DNA of 64,000 bases from Dermacoccus nishinomiyaensis (lineage in GTDB: Bacteria; Actinomycetota; Actinomycetes; Actinomycetales; Dermatophilaceae). Position numbers and translations under genes: made by a program. The DNA lies in assembly GCF_900447535.1 (NCBI RefSeq), contig NZ_UFXX01000001.1, positions 2,108,001 through 2,172,000 of the forward strand, in the 5' to 3' direction. The notes beneath the pieces are model-generated. The model saw only the letters and a list, made by a program, of their open reading frames with translations, was not told the origin of the DNA and did no database searches. This document shows positions 8,908 through 16,466 of the stretch, in pieces. The stretch's first letter is position 1. Each line of letters begins with the position of its first letter.

Positions 8908-9032
8908 CCGGTCTCCGGGTAGACATGGGGCCAGAACAGACCGTCACCATGGGGCCAATCGAAGTTGACAGAGCCACAGGATGATGAGCACCGCGCCGAG
9001 GGAGAACTGCGCGAGCTGGGCGAACGTCAGCG

Positions 9033-9548
9033 TCATGCGCGCTCGACGGACGCCTCACCCGCGCCGAGATCGCGGATGGCGGCGCGCTGCGCGAGGCGGT
9101 GCTCGCGACGGATCTGCGCGGCGCGGAAGCGGCGCTTCTCCTCCTCCGTCACCGGTTCGAGTGTCGGCACCTGACGCGGCCTGCCCGACTCGTCGACGCC
9201 GACCATGACGAGGAACGCCGTCGCGACGTGGACCGGGGGCGTGCGATCGTCCCACCGTGTCGTCTCGACGCGCGCGCCGACCTCCATCGACGAACGACCC
9301 GCCCAGTTGACCTGCGTCTTCACCGTCAGCACGTCACCGACGCGCACCGGGGCCAGGAACAGCATCTCGTCCATCGCGGCCGTGACGGCGGGGCCCTGCG
9401 CGAAGCGCGCCGAGACGGCGCCCGCGGCGTCGTCGACGAACTTCATGATGTTGCCACCATGGACGGTGCCGAGCAGGTTCGTGTGCTGGTTGCCCATGAT
9501 CTGGCTGAGGACGAGTTGTGTGTCGGAGGGAGCGGTCATGACCGCCAT
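9033..9548 (-). CDS. Acyl-CoA thioesterase (hotdog fold)
   Basis: Predicted hydrolase of acyl-CoA to free acid and CoA, cytoplasmic, YciA/BACH type. About 171 residues. Visible features are NLLGTVHGGNIMKFVDDAAGAVSAR, containing the conserved His-Gly-Gly and the active Asp of this family, followed by the VRVGDVLTVKTQV strand and a charged C-terminal helix rich in Arg. ATG at 9548 and ATG at 9539 are both possible starts; neither has a strong ribosome site. The gene ends at a distance from the copper island and is followed upstream by the histidine phosphatase gene in the same direction, 14 bp apart, so the two may form an operon. Confidence 0.85.
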   Translation of the reverse strand: MAVMTAPSDTQLVLSQIMGNQHTNLLGTVHGGNIMKFVDDAAGAVSARFAQGPAVTAAMDEMLFLAPVRVGDVLTVKTQVNWAGRSSMEVGARVETTRWDDRTPPVHVATAFLVMVGVDESGRPRQVPTLEPVTEEEKRRFRAAQIRREHRLAQRAAIRDLGAGEASVERA

Positions 9549-9562
9549 TGTCTCGCAGGATC

Positions 9563-10507
9563 TCAGCGGTTCGTGACGAGCCCGGCGCCCTCGAGGTGGG
9601 TGAACTCGTTGAACGTCAGCAACCGAGGGCCGTGACGATCGATCGTGATGCGCGTGACGCCCGTGTTGACCGCCGCGAGGGTGAAGTGCTTCCACGCGTC
9701 GAGGCTGCCGCCGGCGGTGAGGTGAGCCGCCGTCCAGCACACCGGGCCGGCCGACGTCACGACGACGACGTGCTCGTGCGCGGCGTCGACGAGATCGTCG
9801 AGCGCCTCGTTCGTGCGCGAGGTGAACTGCTCGAAGCTCTCCGGGTACTCGTGGTCGTACTGGCCGCCACTCCAGCGATCGACGGCCTTCTCGAACGTCT
9901 CCTCGAACGCGATGCGCGGACGCAACGTACGCACCATGTCGGCCTTCAACACGAGCATGTTCTTGTACGCCGGTTTGTACGCCGTCAGGAGCGCGCGATG
10001 ATCGAGCTCGTTCCAGCGCTCGTCGAGACCACGCGCCACGACGCGCGGGGCATGCGCGGCGATGATGGCGTCATCAGGCTGTTCATCGGGTTTCGGGTGA
10101 GGGGGCTTGCCTCTGGAGGGTTTTCTCGGCGCGTGTGTGGCGGCGTCCTGGGTGCCCTCCAGGTGTTGCGCTCGGTCTGTTTCTCGGTCGCTCGACGCCG
10201 GGGCGGGCGGCGTGGCCGGCGCCTCCGATTCGTCCGCGCGGGGGTGAGCGGGCGTCGTCACGTGTGTGAGTTCGGTGGCGGGGACGTCGTCGAGATGCCA
10301 GCCGGCACCCGCGGCGATCTCGGCGAGAGTCTGACGGTGGCGCTTCATCGAACCACTGACGATGAGGCTCGGTGCGACGCCGTGCGCGGCGAAGTGCTTG
10401 CCGAGCAGATACGCCTGCTCGTGGCCCGTCTCGGAGAGGTTGTCGTAGTCGGACTTGCCGAAGGACGCCTGCCCGTGGCGCACGAGCCAGACCGAACGCG
10501 TTTCCAT
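9563..10507 (-). CDS. Histidine-phosphatase (phosphoglycerate mutase) family protein
   Basis: Predicted phosphatase using a phosphohistidine intermediate. The 314-residue protein starts with the signature VWLVRHGQASF (catalytic RHG, near residue 8) and has the second catalytic His region in VVVVTSAGPVCWTA. The usual GH is replaced here by TSAGP, so the second catalytic His should be checked. Between about residues 85 and 135 is a low-complexity Ala/Pro/Thr/His/Lys-rich insertion not expected in the fold. The ATG at 10507 follows the first non-homologous codons of a longer frame. The substrate is unknown. It is divergent from the hydrolase at 10555. Confidence 0.82.
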   Translation of the reverse strand: METRSVWLVRHGQASFGKSDYDNLSETGHEQAYLLGKHFAAHGVAPSLIVSGSMKRHRQTLAEIAAGAGWHLDDVPATELTHVTTPAHPRADESEAPATPPAPASSDRETDRAQHLEGTQDAATHAPRKPSRGKPPHPKPDEQPDDAIIAAHAPRVVARGLDERWNELDHRALLTAYKPAYKNMLVLKADMVRTLRPRIAFEETFEKAVDRWSGGQYDHEYPESFEQFTSRTNEALDDLVDAAHEHVVVVTSAGPVCWTAAHLTAGGSLDAWKHFTLAAVNTGVTRITIDRHGPRLLTFNEFTHLEGAGLVTNR

Positions 10508-10554
10508 GGACCAATCTTGCCGCACCACGTGCTACCCGCGGGTAGCCTTTCGTC

Positions 10555-11415
10555 GTGCATTCCACGACCGCCCTCGAGGCCACCGTCACGACCACGAGCG
10601 GGCTCACGAGCCACGTCACCTTCATTCCCGTCGACGACCCGGCGGCGCCCGTCCTCGTCATCCGACCGGCGTTCGGGGCGCCCGCGTCGTACTACCGGCA
10701 CCTGACGCCGGCGCTCGCCGAGGCGGGGCTCGCGAGCCTCGTCGTCGAGTACCCGGGGCGGGAGACGCGCGACGGAATCGGGCGCGAGACGACGTACGGC
10801 TACGACGCGCTCGCGACCGGGGTGCACGAGAGCGTCGTGACGCACGTGCGCGAGCTTCGGCCCGACGCCCCGGTCGTGCTGCTCGGGCACAGCCTCGGCG
10901 GGCACGTGTCGATCTTCGCGGCGGCGCTGCACCCGGATGGGCCGGCCGCGGTCGACGGCGTGATCCTCGCGGCGTCGGCAAGTCCCTACTGGCGGGGGTA
11001 CGGGGCGCCCGGCAGGGTGCGCTCCTTCGCGGGGACAGCGCTGATGGCGACCGTCGCGCGCGCCGTCGGGTACTGGCCGGGCGACCGGCTGAAGTTCTGG
11101 GGGCGCCAATCGCGGGTGCTCGTGCAGGACTGGTCGCGGATGGCGCGTACCGGGCGCGTGCGTCCGTCGGGGGCTCAGATCGACTACGAGGCGGCGTTGG
11201 GGGCCTATGGCGGGCAGGTGCTCGCGATCTCACTGCCGAACGACTCGTTCGCACCCGTCGGCGGGCTCGAGCAGATGCTGCGCTGGGTGCCTAAGGCGCG
11301 CGTGACGCGCTGGCACTCGCCGGACGATCTCGGGCACATCCAGTGGGTGCGCCGCAACGCCGACGTCGTGCCCGTCATCGCTGCGTGGGTCGAAGAAAAT
11401 ATCGCGGCTCGGTGA
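10555..11415 (+). CDS. Alpha/beta hydrolase
   Basis: A 286-residue cytoplasmic hydrolase of unknown substrate. The nucleophile elbow is GHSLGGH (near residue 109), and late in the protein DDLGHIQW supplies a likely catalytic His. The N-terminal part gives the oxyanion-type strand VLVIRPAFGAPASYYR. The start is the GTG at 10555, 47 bp from the divergent phosphatase gene. It converges with the peptidase E gene across a long palindrome. Confidence 0.85.
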   Translation: MHSTTALEATVTTTSGLTSHVTFIPVDDPAAPVLVIRPAFGAPASYYRHLTPALAEAGLASLVVEYPGRETRDGIGRETTYGYDALATGVHESVVTHVRELRPDAPVVLLGHSLGGHVSIFAAALHPDGPAAVDGVILAASASPYWRGYGAPGRVRSFAGTALMATVARAVGYWPGDRLKFWGRQSRVLVQDWSRMARTGRVRPSGAQIDYEAALGAYGGQVLAISLPNDSFAPVGGLEQMLRWVPKARVTRWHSPDDLGHIQWVRRNADVVPVIAAWVEENIAAR

Positions 11416-11458
11416 CGGGGTGCGTGATGGGTGTTGACGCCTGGCGGCGGGGGTAGTT

Positions 11459-11527
11459 GCACGAGTCATGTGCATCTGCACGTGGAATGTGCGGCACATT
11501 CCTCGTGCAGATGCGCAGAAGTCGTGC
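11459..11527. terminator. Long palindrome between convergent genes
   Basis: An inner stem of 21 bp with one mismatch (11472-11492 with 11494-11514) has almost no loop, and an outer six-base pair (GCACGA 11459-11464 with TCGTGC 11522-11527) extends it. It sits exactly between the convergent hydrolase and peptidase genes and probably terminates both, with an A-rich tract on its right. The near-perfect symmetry and minimal loop are unusual for an ordinary terminator. Confidence 0.6.
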
Positions 11528-11529
11528 AG

Positions 11530-12567
11530 CTAAAAACTGCGATTGCGTCCGGTCGATGACGAAGCGTGCAGGTTCCAGATCCGACGAGCGACGTCGACGT
11601 ACTGCTCGCGTGGGCCTGCGGTGGAGGGTGTCTCTGGTTCGGCGGCGCTCTCGCCATCGCTGTCGAAGCAGTGGACGAACGTCGCGTGGACGAGGGTGAG
11701 GACGTCGTCCGGGCTCGTGCACGCAGGCAGTCCCGAGGCGATGTACTCGGCCTCGGCGTTGAACTCGTCCGACGGCGCGCCGATCTCGGCGAGCCCGAGG
11801 AGGTTTGCGGCGTCGAGGATCTCGCTGATGCGGGGTGCCACCGTCGAGCCCAGCAGGCGCGCCGGGATGACGTGTGGCTCGCCCTGTTCGCGCGTGACGC
11901 GCCAGGCCACGCCACCGGGTTTCTCGGTGACGGCGTAGGTGGAGGTGCCGTACTCGGTGTCGCGGTGCCAGACGAGCGCAACGCCGTCATCGGCGGCATG
12001 GCCGTCGGGCAGGGCGCCGTCAGCGACCCACCGCCGGTACTTCTCGGCGCGGCCCAGTTCACCGAACAGGTGGGGGCACGCGCTGCCGGGGAGAAAGCCG
12101 AGGCCGTCATCGAGGGGTGCGAGTGGGCCGAACGAGTCGGTCGACGACGCCTCGAACCAGCAGTTCATGCCGGCGCTGATACCGGCCAGGACGGTGCCGT
12201 TCGCCGCGGCTTCGCGCAGGAGGTCGGGCAGGCCGTGCGTGCGCCAGATCGCGAGCAGGTTGGCCGTCGACCCACCGCCGACGTAGACGACGTCCTGGGT
12301 GAGGACGTGGCGGGGGTCGCAGGTCCAGTTGGCGTTCGCGGACTTGGTGAACAGCGACAGGACGCTCGTCTCGGTGCGCCCGGCGAAGGCTTGCTCGAAC
12401 TTCGCGGCGTAGCCGAGGTCGTCGCCGCTGGCCGTGGGGACGAAGCAGACGCAGGGACGCTCGGCGCGCGTCAGCTCGAGGATGTGCTCGTCGATCGGCG
12501 TGACGGCGCCCTCCTGAGAGAAACCCCCGCCGCCGAGGGTGACGATCGTGCCGGTGAAGTTCGTCAT
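11530..12567 (-). CDS. pepE: Peptidase E-like protein (family S51)
   Basis: Predicted serine dipeptidase of the class-I glutamine-amidotransferase-like fold, cleaving Asp-X dipeptides in characterised members. The 345-residue protein has the nucleophile Ser131 in GTVLAGISAGMNCWF, preceded by YVGGGSTANLLAIW, both hallmark S51 motifs. It is about 100 residues longer than classical PepE, with an extended C-terminal region of low conservation. ATG at 12567 has GAGGG directly upstream. Substrate specificity in this subgroup is not certain. Confidence 0.85.
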   Translation of the reverse strand: MTNFTGTIVTLGGGGFSQEGAVTPIDEHILELTRAERPCVCFVPTASGDDLGYAAKFEQAFAGRTETSVLSLFTKSANANWTCDPRHVLTQDVVYVGGGSTANLLAIWRTHGLPDLLREAAANGTVLAGISAGMNCWFEASSTDSFGPLAPLDDGLGFLPGSACPHLFGELGRAEKYRRWVADGALPDGHAADDGVALVWHRDTEYGTSTYAVTEKPGGVAWRVTREQGEPHVIPARLLGSTVAPRISEILDAANLLGLAEIGAPSDEFNAEAEYIASGLPACTSPDDVLTLVHATFVHCFDSDGESAAEPETPSTAGPREQYVDVARRIWNLHASSSTGRNRSF

Positions 12568-12753
12568 CCCTCGATTGTCGCCGAGGCGATGCGTGGTGGC
12601 GACAGACTTTCAGTCGGTGGGGTTTGGTCTGCCGTCGGGTGTGGGTGTGGGTGCGGGGCGCCGGTCCGTCGTCGTGACTCGCCGTCATGGGTCGTGGAGC
12701 TCGTCGCTCTGGGCCCAGCTTCCGGCGTGGTTGAGGACGACGGTGAATGTGGA

Positions 12754-12790
12754 CGAAAATCGCCGATGGGTACGAGAATCGCAGGTGAGC
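12754..12790 (+). repeat. Dispersed 19-bp-period repeat, locus 1
   Basis: Two units, CGAAAATCGC at 12754 and CGAGAATCGC at 12773, start exactly 19 bp apart and are preceded by GTGAATGTGGA. The same unit occurs at four other intergenic loci in the window. The surrounding stretch 12568-12931 holds no credible gene; it contains this repeat and the hairpin at 12812-12863. Confidence 0.6.
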
Positions 12791-12811
12791 ACACGCGTCG
12801 CCGGCGTGGAT

Positions 12812-12863
12812 CGTGAGATGCCGGGGTGAATGCGACGGCTCGCACTCACCCCGGCATCTCACG
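12812..12863. terminator. 24-bp-stem hairpin
   Basis: Arms 12812-12835 and 12840-12863 pair over 24 bp with one mismatch and a 4-base loop. It lies about 70 bp downstream of the transglycosylase-like gene that ends at 12932 on the minus strand and is the likely terminator of that gene. No T tract follows. Confidence 0.6.
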
Positions 12864-12931
12864 CCCGGGCCCGACCGGCGTTCACGCGACGGGTAGGGCG
12901 CTCCCGTCATGAACGGAAAGCGCGGCGCGGC

Positions 12932-13840
12932 TCAGGCCGCAGCCTTCGCCGGAGCGTGCGAACCGTGCGGCGCCAGCGAGTTGGCCGGCTTCGTCAGGGG
13001 CTTCGGGGCCACCTTCGCGTGGTGCTTGCCGACCGGCTTGGCCTTCGGCAGCGCCTTGTTCGCGTCCTTGCCATGCGGCTTGGGTGCGGCCTTCGCGTGA
13101 GCAGGCTTGGGTGCAGTCTTGCCATGCTTCACCGTCGCCGGCTTGGGCTGCGGCTTGGCCTTCTCACCCGGCTTGCCGTGCTGCGCCGGGGCGGGCTTGC
13201 CGTGCGCCTTCGTCTTGCCCGGGTGCGCCGCCTTCGTGCTCGCGGTGCTGCTCTTCGAGTTGGACACGCTCGTCGTCGTGCTCGAGCTGTTGCCCGTCGA
13301 GCTGGACGCGCTCGACGCCTTCGTGCTCGTGGACGTCGTCGTGCCCGATGTGGCGCTCGTGCTCGGCGAGGCGCTCGTCGACGAGCTGGAGGTGCTCGTC
13401 GTGGGCGCGCTCGTCATGCTCGACCAGCAGCTGCTCGAGGCGGCCCAGGGCGACGTCCCGGCCTGGTTGTAGAGCTCGAGGGCGGCGGCGTCCTGCACCG
13501 ACGCGGGCGCCGAGGCGGCCGTCGTGTAGCCGGCGGAGGCCGACAGGCCCTTCCACGTCGAGTTCAAGAACTGGTAGGCGCCCGAGGCGCCACTCGAGGC
13601 GTTGACGGCCTGGTAGTTGCCGCCGCTCTCACAGGACTTGATCTTGGCGAGCACCGATGACGCGGACGACGAGGACGTCGACGTCGCGGCGCTCGCGGTG
13701 GAGGCCAGGCCCGCACCGGCGACGCCGACGAGCGCGATTCCGCTCGCGAGCGTCATGGCGCGTTTGCGCTTCTGCTTGGGTGCGGCGTCCGTGGTGTCGT
13801 GCGAACGGATCGGGTCGGTGGTGGTGTCGAAGTGGGTCAT
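12932..13840 (-). CDS. Secreted transglycosylase-like (Rpf-fold) protein with basic repeat tail
   Basis: Predicted cell-wall lytic transglycosylase. The 302-residue protein has a signal peptide (ending near ASTASAA), a roughly 75-residue Rpf-type domain with catalytic Glu in IKSCESGGNYQAVN, and a paired second Cys in SSSCWSS. A Ser/Thr-rich linker and a long Lys/Ala/Pro/His tail follow, which could bind wall polymers electrostatically. ATG at 13840 has a GAGAGGA ribosome site; the upstream in-frame codons lack one. A shorter paralogue lies at 15048-15416 and an unusual response regulator lies between them. Exact role (peptidoglycan remodelling or resuscitation) is inferred from the family. 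Confidence 0.88.
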   Translation of the reverse strand: MTHFDTTTDPIRSHDTTDAAPKQKRKRAMTLASGIALVGVAGAGLASTASAATSTSSSSASSVLAKIKSCESGGNYQAVNASSGASGAYQFLNSTWKGLSASAGYTTAASAPASVQDAAALELYNQAGTSPWAASSSCWSSMTSAPTTSTSSSSTSASPSTSATSGTTTSTSTKASSASSSTGNSSSTTTSVSNSKSSTASTKAAHPGKTKAHGKPAPAQHGKPGEKAKPQPKPATVKHGKTAPKPAHAKAAPKPHGKDANKALPKAKPVGKHHAKVAPKPLTKPANSLAPHGSHAPAKAAA

Positions 13841-14129
13841 GACTGTTCCTCTCGTCGGTCTGTTGACGTCATCCACCGTGCCGACGCTTCGTTGCGGGCG
13901 GCTGACGCGACTCTGACGGCGACGAAACGTTGTGAGCCTGCTGTGAGGCGTGCCGTCATCGCATCCTGTCGACGGCGGGCGGCTCTGATCGCTTGTGGGG
14001 CAACAGTTTTCGACAGAAGCACCGCGTCGCGGCGAGCCGCCGGGCGAGGGTCCGTCGGTGCCTCAGAGAGGGCGCGTGACGGCCGGCGTTCTTATCGAAA
14101 TCAAAGGCGAGGTTCTTAGCGTCGCCGTC

Positions 14130-14951
14130 ATGAAGGCACTCATCGTCGACGAATCCGGCCGCACGTCGGCACGTCTGCAGCCGGCGCTCGCGCAGGAGGG
14201 GTACGTCGTGCAGGCGGCCTTTCAGCGCGGCGAAGCGCTGTGGTTGGCGAGCGAGGCGGAACCCGACGTCATCGTCATCTGCAGCGCCCGACCCGGCACG
14301 CACGACGTCCCCGTCGTCACCGCCCTGCGCGGCGACGGCGAGCGCGCGCCGATCCTCGTCATGGCTCGCCGCGGCGAATCGGCCGACCTCGTCGACGTGC
14401 TCGACGCGGGCGCCGACGACGTCGTCACCTCACCCGTGCCGTTCGCCGAGGTCGCCGCACGCCTGCGAGCCCTGACGCGTAGGGCCCCGCACCTCGTCGA
14501 GGACGAACTGCGCGTCGGGACCCTCCGTCTGGATCGCGCGGCGCGCGTCGCCGTCAGAACGCTCGACGACGCCGCCACCGGTGACGCCGGCATCGATCAC
14601 GCCAGCATCGGTGACGCCCTTGCCGAGCCGGGCGGGGCCACCACCCGCGACGTGGTGAGCGGCGCGCAAGGGGGTGAGGTGGCGATCGACCTCACCGCCC
14701 GTGAGTACGCCGTCCTCGAACTGCTCATGCGCAACGCGGGGCACGTGGTGTCACGCGCGCGCATCGTCGACGACGTCTGGGGCGGGCTCGATGCGGCGAC
14801 GTCGAACCTCGTCGACCAGGTCGTCAGCCATCTGCGGCGCAAGCTCGACCGCCCGTTCGGTCGCCACGACATCACGACGGTGCGTGGCGTCGGCTACCGC
14901 ATCGTCGACTCAGCCGCTCAGCTCGACGGCGTCGTGCGACGCGCGTCCTGA
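14130..14951 (+). CDS. Winged-helix response regulator with degenerate receiver
   Basis: OmpR-type DNA-binding protein of 273 residues. The receiver keeps the fold (ALIVDESG at the start, DVLDAGADDVV late) but lacks the phosphorylation chemistry: the acceptor Asp is Cys51 (VIVICSARPG), the switch Thr is Met78 (ILVMARR) and the conserved Lys is Ser101 (VVTSPVPF). The winged helix is normal (LTAREYAVLELL, VRGVGYRI) but is interrupted by about 37 extra residues rich in Asp, Ala and Gly (roughly 150-187). No kinase gene is adjacent. The ATG at 14130 starts the receiver exactly. It lies between two Rpf-fold transglycosylase genes on the opposite strand, so regulation of these by a phosphorylation-independent factor is a reasonable inference. 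Confidence 0.85.
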   Translation: MKALIVDESGRTSARLQPALAQEGYVVQAAFQRGEALWLASEAEPDVIVICSARPGTHDVPVVTALRGDGERAPILVMARRGESADLVDVLDAGADDVVTSPVPFAEVAARLRALTRRAPHLVEDELRVGTLRLDRAARVAVRTLDDAATGDAGIDHASIGDALAEPGGATTRDVVSGAQGGEVAIDLTAREYAVLELLMRNAGHVVSRARIVDDVWGGLDAATSNLVDQVVSHLRRKLDRPFGRHDITTVRGVGYRIVDSAAQLDGVVRRAS

Positions 14952-14983
14952 CGGGCCCCAACCCCGGCCTGCCCGGGCAGCAC

Positions 14984-15018
14984 GACGCCCCGTCAGGACA
15001 AATCCTGACGGGGGCGTC
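14984..15018. terminator. Bidirectional terminator hairpin
   Basis: Arms 14984-14998 and 15003-15018 pair over 15 bp with one bulged G and a CAAA loop. It lies between the convergent regulator (ends 14951) and transglycosylase gene (ends 15048) and can serve both. Confidence 0.75.
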
Positions 15019-15047
15019 ACCGGCACGACACATCGTGCCGAGAGGTC

Positions 15048-15416
15048 TTACGTGGCCCAGCAGCTGGAGCTGGCGGCCCAGGAGGAGGTGCCGGCCTGGT
15101 TGTACAACTCGAGGGCCGCGGCGTCCTGCACCGACGCGGGCGCGTACTTGGCCTTCGAGTAGCCCTTGGCGGCGGAGAGGCCCTGCCACGTCGTGTCGAG
15201 GAACTGGTAGGCGCCCGAGGCGGTCGACGACGGGTTCTGCGCCTGGTAGTTGTTCGAGCTCTCGCAGAACTTGATGGCGGCGAGCGTGCTCTGCGCGCCC
15301 GAGCCGGTCGCTGCGGAAGCGGTGCTCGCGAGGCCGGCGCCTGCGGTGCCGACGATGGCGACTGCGCCGGCCAGGGCGGCGGCGCGGTGACGGATGTTCA
15401 TGGTCGAGTGCGACAT
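15048..15416 (-). CDS. Short secreted transglycosylase-like (Rpf-fold) protein
   Basis: A 122-residue paralogue of the protein at 12932-13840. After a signal peptide (GTAGAGLASTASAA) comes one Rpf-type domain with the catalytic Glu in IKFCESSNNYQAQN and the C-terminal Cys in SSSCWAT at the very end; there is no tail. The two domains share long identical segments (VQDAAALELYNQAGTS), so they arose by duplication. ATG at 15416 has GAGG nine bases upstream; ATG at 15401 is an alternative. Likely a soluble, diffusible wall hydrolase. Confidence 0.88.
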   Translation of the reverse strand: MSHSTMNIRHRAAALAGAVAIVGTAGAGLASTASAATGSGAQSTLAAIKFCESSNNYQAQNPSSTASGAYQFLDTTWQGLSAAKGYSKAKYAPASVQDAAALELYNQAGTSSWAASSSCWAT

Positions 15417-15568
15417 GTGGCGTCGCCTCGGAAAGTGTGAGCGGGCACGAAGTGGTGTTGCTCCGTGCGGGTTCTCCACATGTCTAATGACCGAGCCCCG
15501 GCCCGCCGCAAACGCGCGACGCCCGCCGAGCCGTGGCTCGACGGGCGTCACCCGGGAAAAGCGTTACG

Positions 15569-16207
15569 TCAGCGCGATGCTCGGCGACGCATGACGAGCG
15601 TCACACCCGCCGCGGCGAACGCGAGCGCGGCAGCGCCCGTCAGCGCGCCGGTGTTCGACGACGGCGCGACGCGGTCGGTCTGGACGACGGGGCCGGCCGG
15701 CTTCGACGAGGCGTGGGACGTGCCCGGCTTGTGCGGCATGCCACCCGGCACCTGCGGCATGCCGGACATGCTCATGAGCTCGGTGAACCAGGCGTCCCAC
15801 TGTGCTTCGGACGCGTTGGCCGACGGCGGCTTCGGCAGGCCGAACATCGTGGCGACCTTGCCGGCCCACGCGTCGTACTCGGCGTCGGAGGCGTCCATCG
15901 CGGGCAGCGCCGGCAGGCCGAGCAGCTTCACGACGGCCTTGACGTACGTGTACGCCTGCTCGTCCGTGGCGTTCTCACCCGGGAAGGGCGGCAGGCCGAG
16001 CGCCTTCGACGCCTGCTGGAACCACGCCTCGATCTGCGCGTCCGTGGCGTTCTCGCCGGGGAACGGCGGCAGCTTGGCAGCCAGCTGCTCGATGGTGGCG
16101 GGCATCGTCGGCTTCGGGGCTGGCTGCTCGGCGAGGGCCGGAGCGGCGAACGAGACAGCGACGAGCGCGGTGCCGAAACCGGCGGCGACGCGGGAGGTGA
16201 GTGACAC
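15569..16207 (-). CDS. Secreted protein with four 26-residue repeats and C-terminal anchor
   Basis: No known function recognised. The 212-residue protein starts at GTG 16207, preceded by AAAGGTGA. A signal peptide (cleavage after APALA, near residue 26) is followed by four repeats of 26 residues (about 46-71, 72-97, 98-123, 124-149), each beginning LPPFPGENATD or similar and carrying Trp/Tyr-Asp/Glu-Ala-Trp-like aromatic positions. A Pro/Gly/Ser-rich stem leads to a C-terminal hydrophobic segment and an Arg-rich end, resembling a wall- or membrane-anchored protein, but no LPXTG motif is present (NTG precedes the helix). It lies beside the transglycosylase cluster and on the same strand as both. 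Confidence 0.75.
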   Translation of the reverse strand: MSLTSRVAAGFGTALVAVSFAAPALAEQPAPKPTMPATIEQLAAKLPPFPGENATDAQIEAWFQQASKALGLPPFPGENATDEQAYTYVKAVVKLLGLPALPAMDASDAEYDAWAGKVATMFGLPKPPSANASEAQWDAWFTELMSMSGMPQVPGGMPHKPGTSHASSKPAGPVVQTDRVAPSSNTGALTGAAALAFAAAGVTLVMRRRASR

Positions 16208-16410
16208 GTGAGTCACCTTTCGATGAAGGCCCGCGAGGCTCGGTCTCGAGCAGATCGGGCATGCACAGCCCATTATGAGCTACTTCACAGGGTGGCGGCG
16301 ACTCGGCTAGCTGTGCGCTCAGCGGATACGCGAACTATCGCGCCCAGTCGCGACGGCAACGTGCGGGTTGGGTGCTACTGCGCGCTCTCACGCCCGTCCG
16401 ACGTAGCGTG

Positions 16411-16449
16411 CGAACCCGCACTCCCGTCGAGACAGGACGTGCGGGTTCG
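16411..16449. terminator. Hairpin downstream of the desaturase
   Basis: CGAACCCGCAC at 16411-16421 pairs perfectly with GTGCGGGTTCG at 16439-16449. It lies 18 bp past the desaturase stop on the minus strand, in the gap before the repeat-protein gene. The 17-base loop is longish for an intrinsic terminator. Confidence 0.5.
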
Positions 16450-16466
16450 TCGAGGGACAGAGGCGA

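Noticed and set aside
8938-9032. Gene between the copper island and the thioesterase
   Set aside because: The short frames here have no ribosome site or recognisable product.
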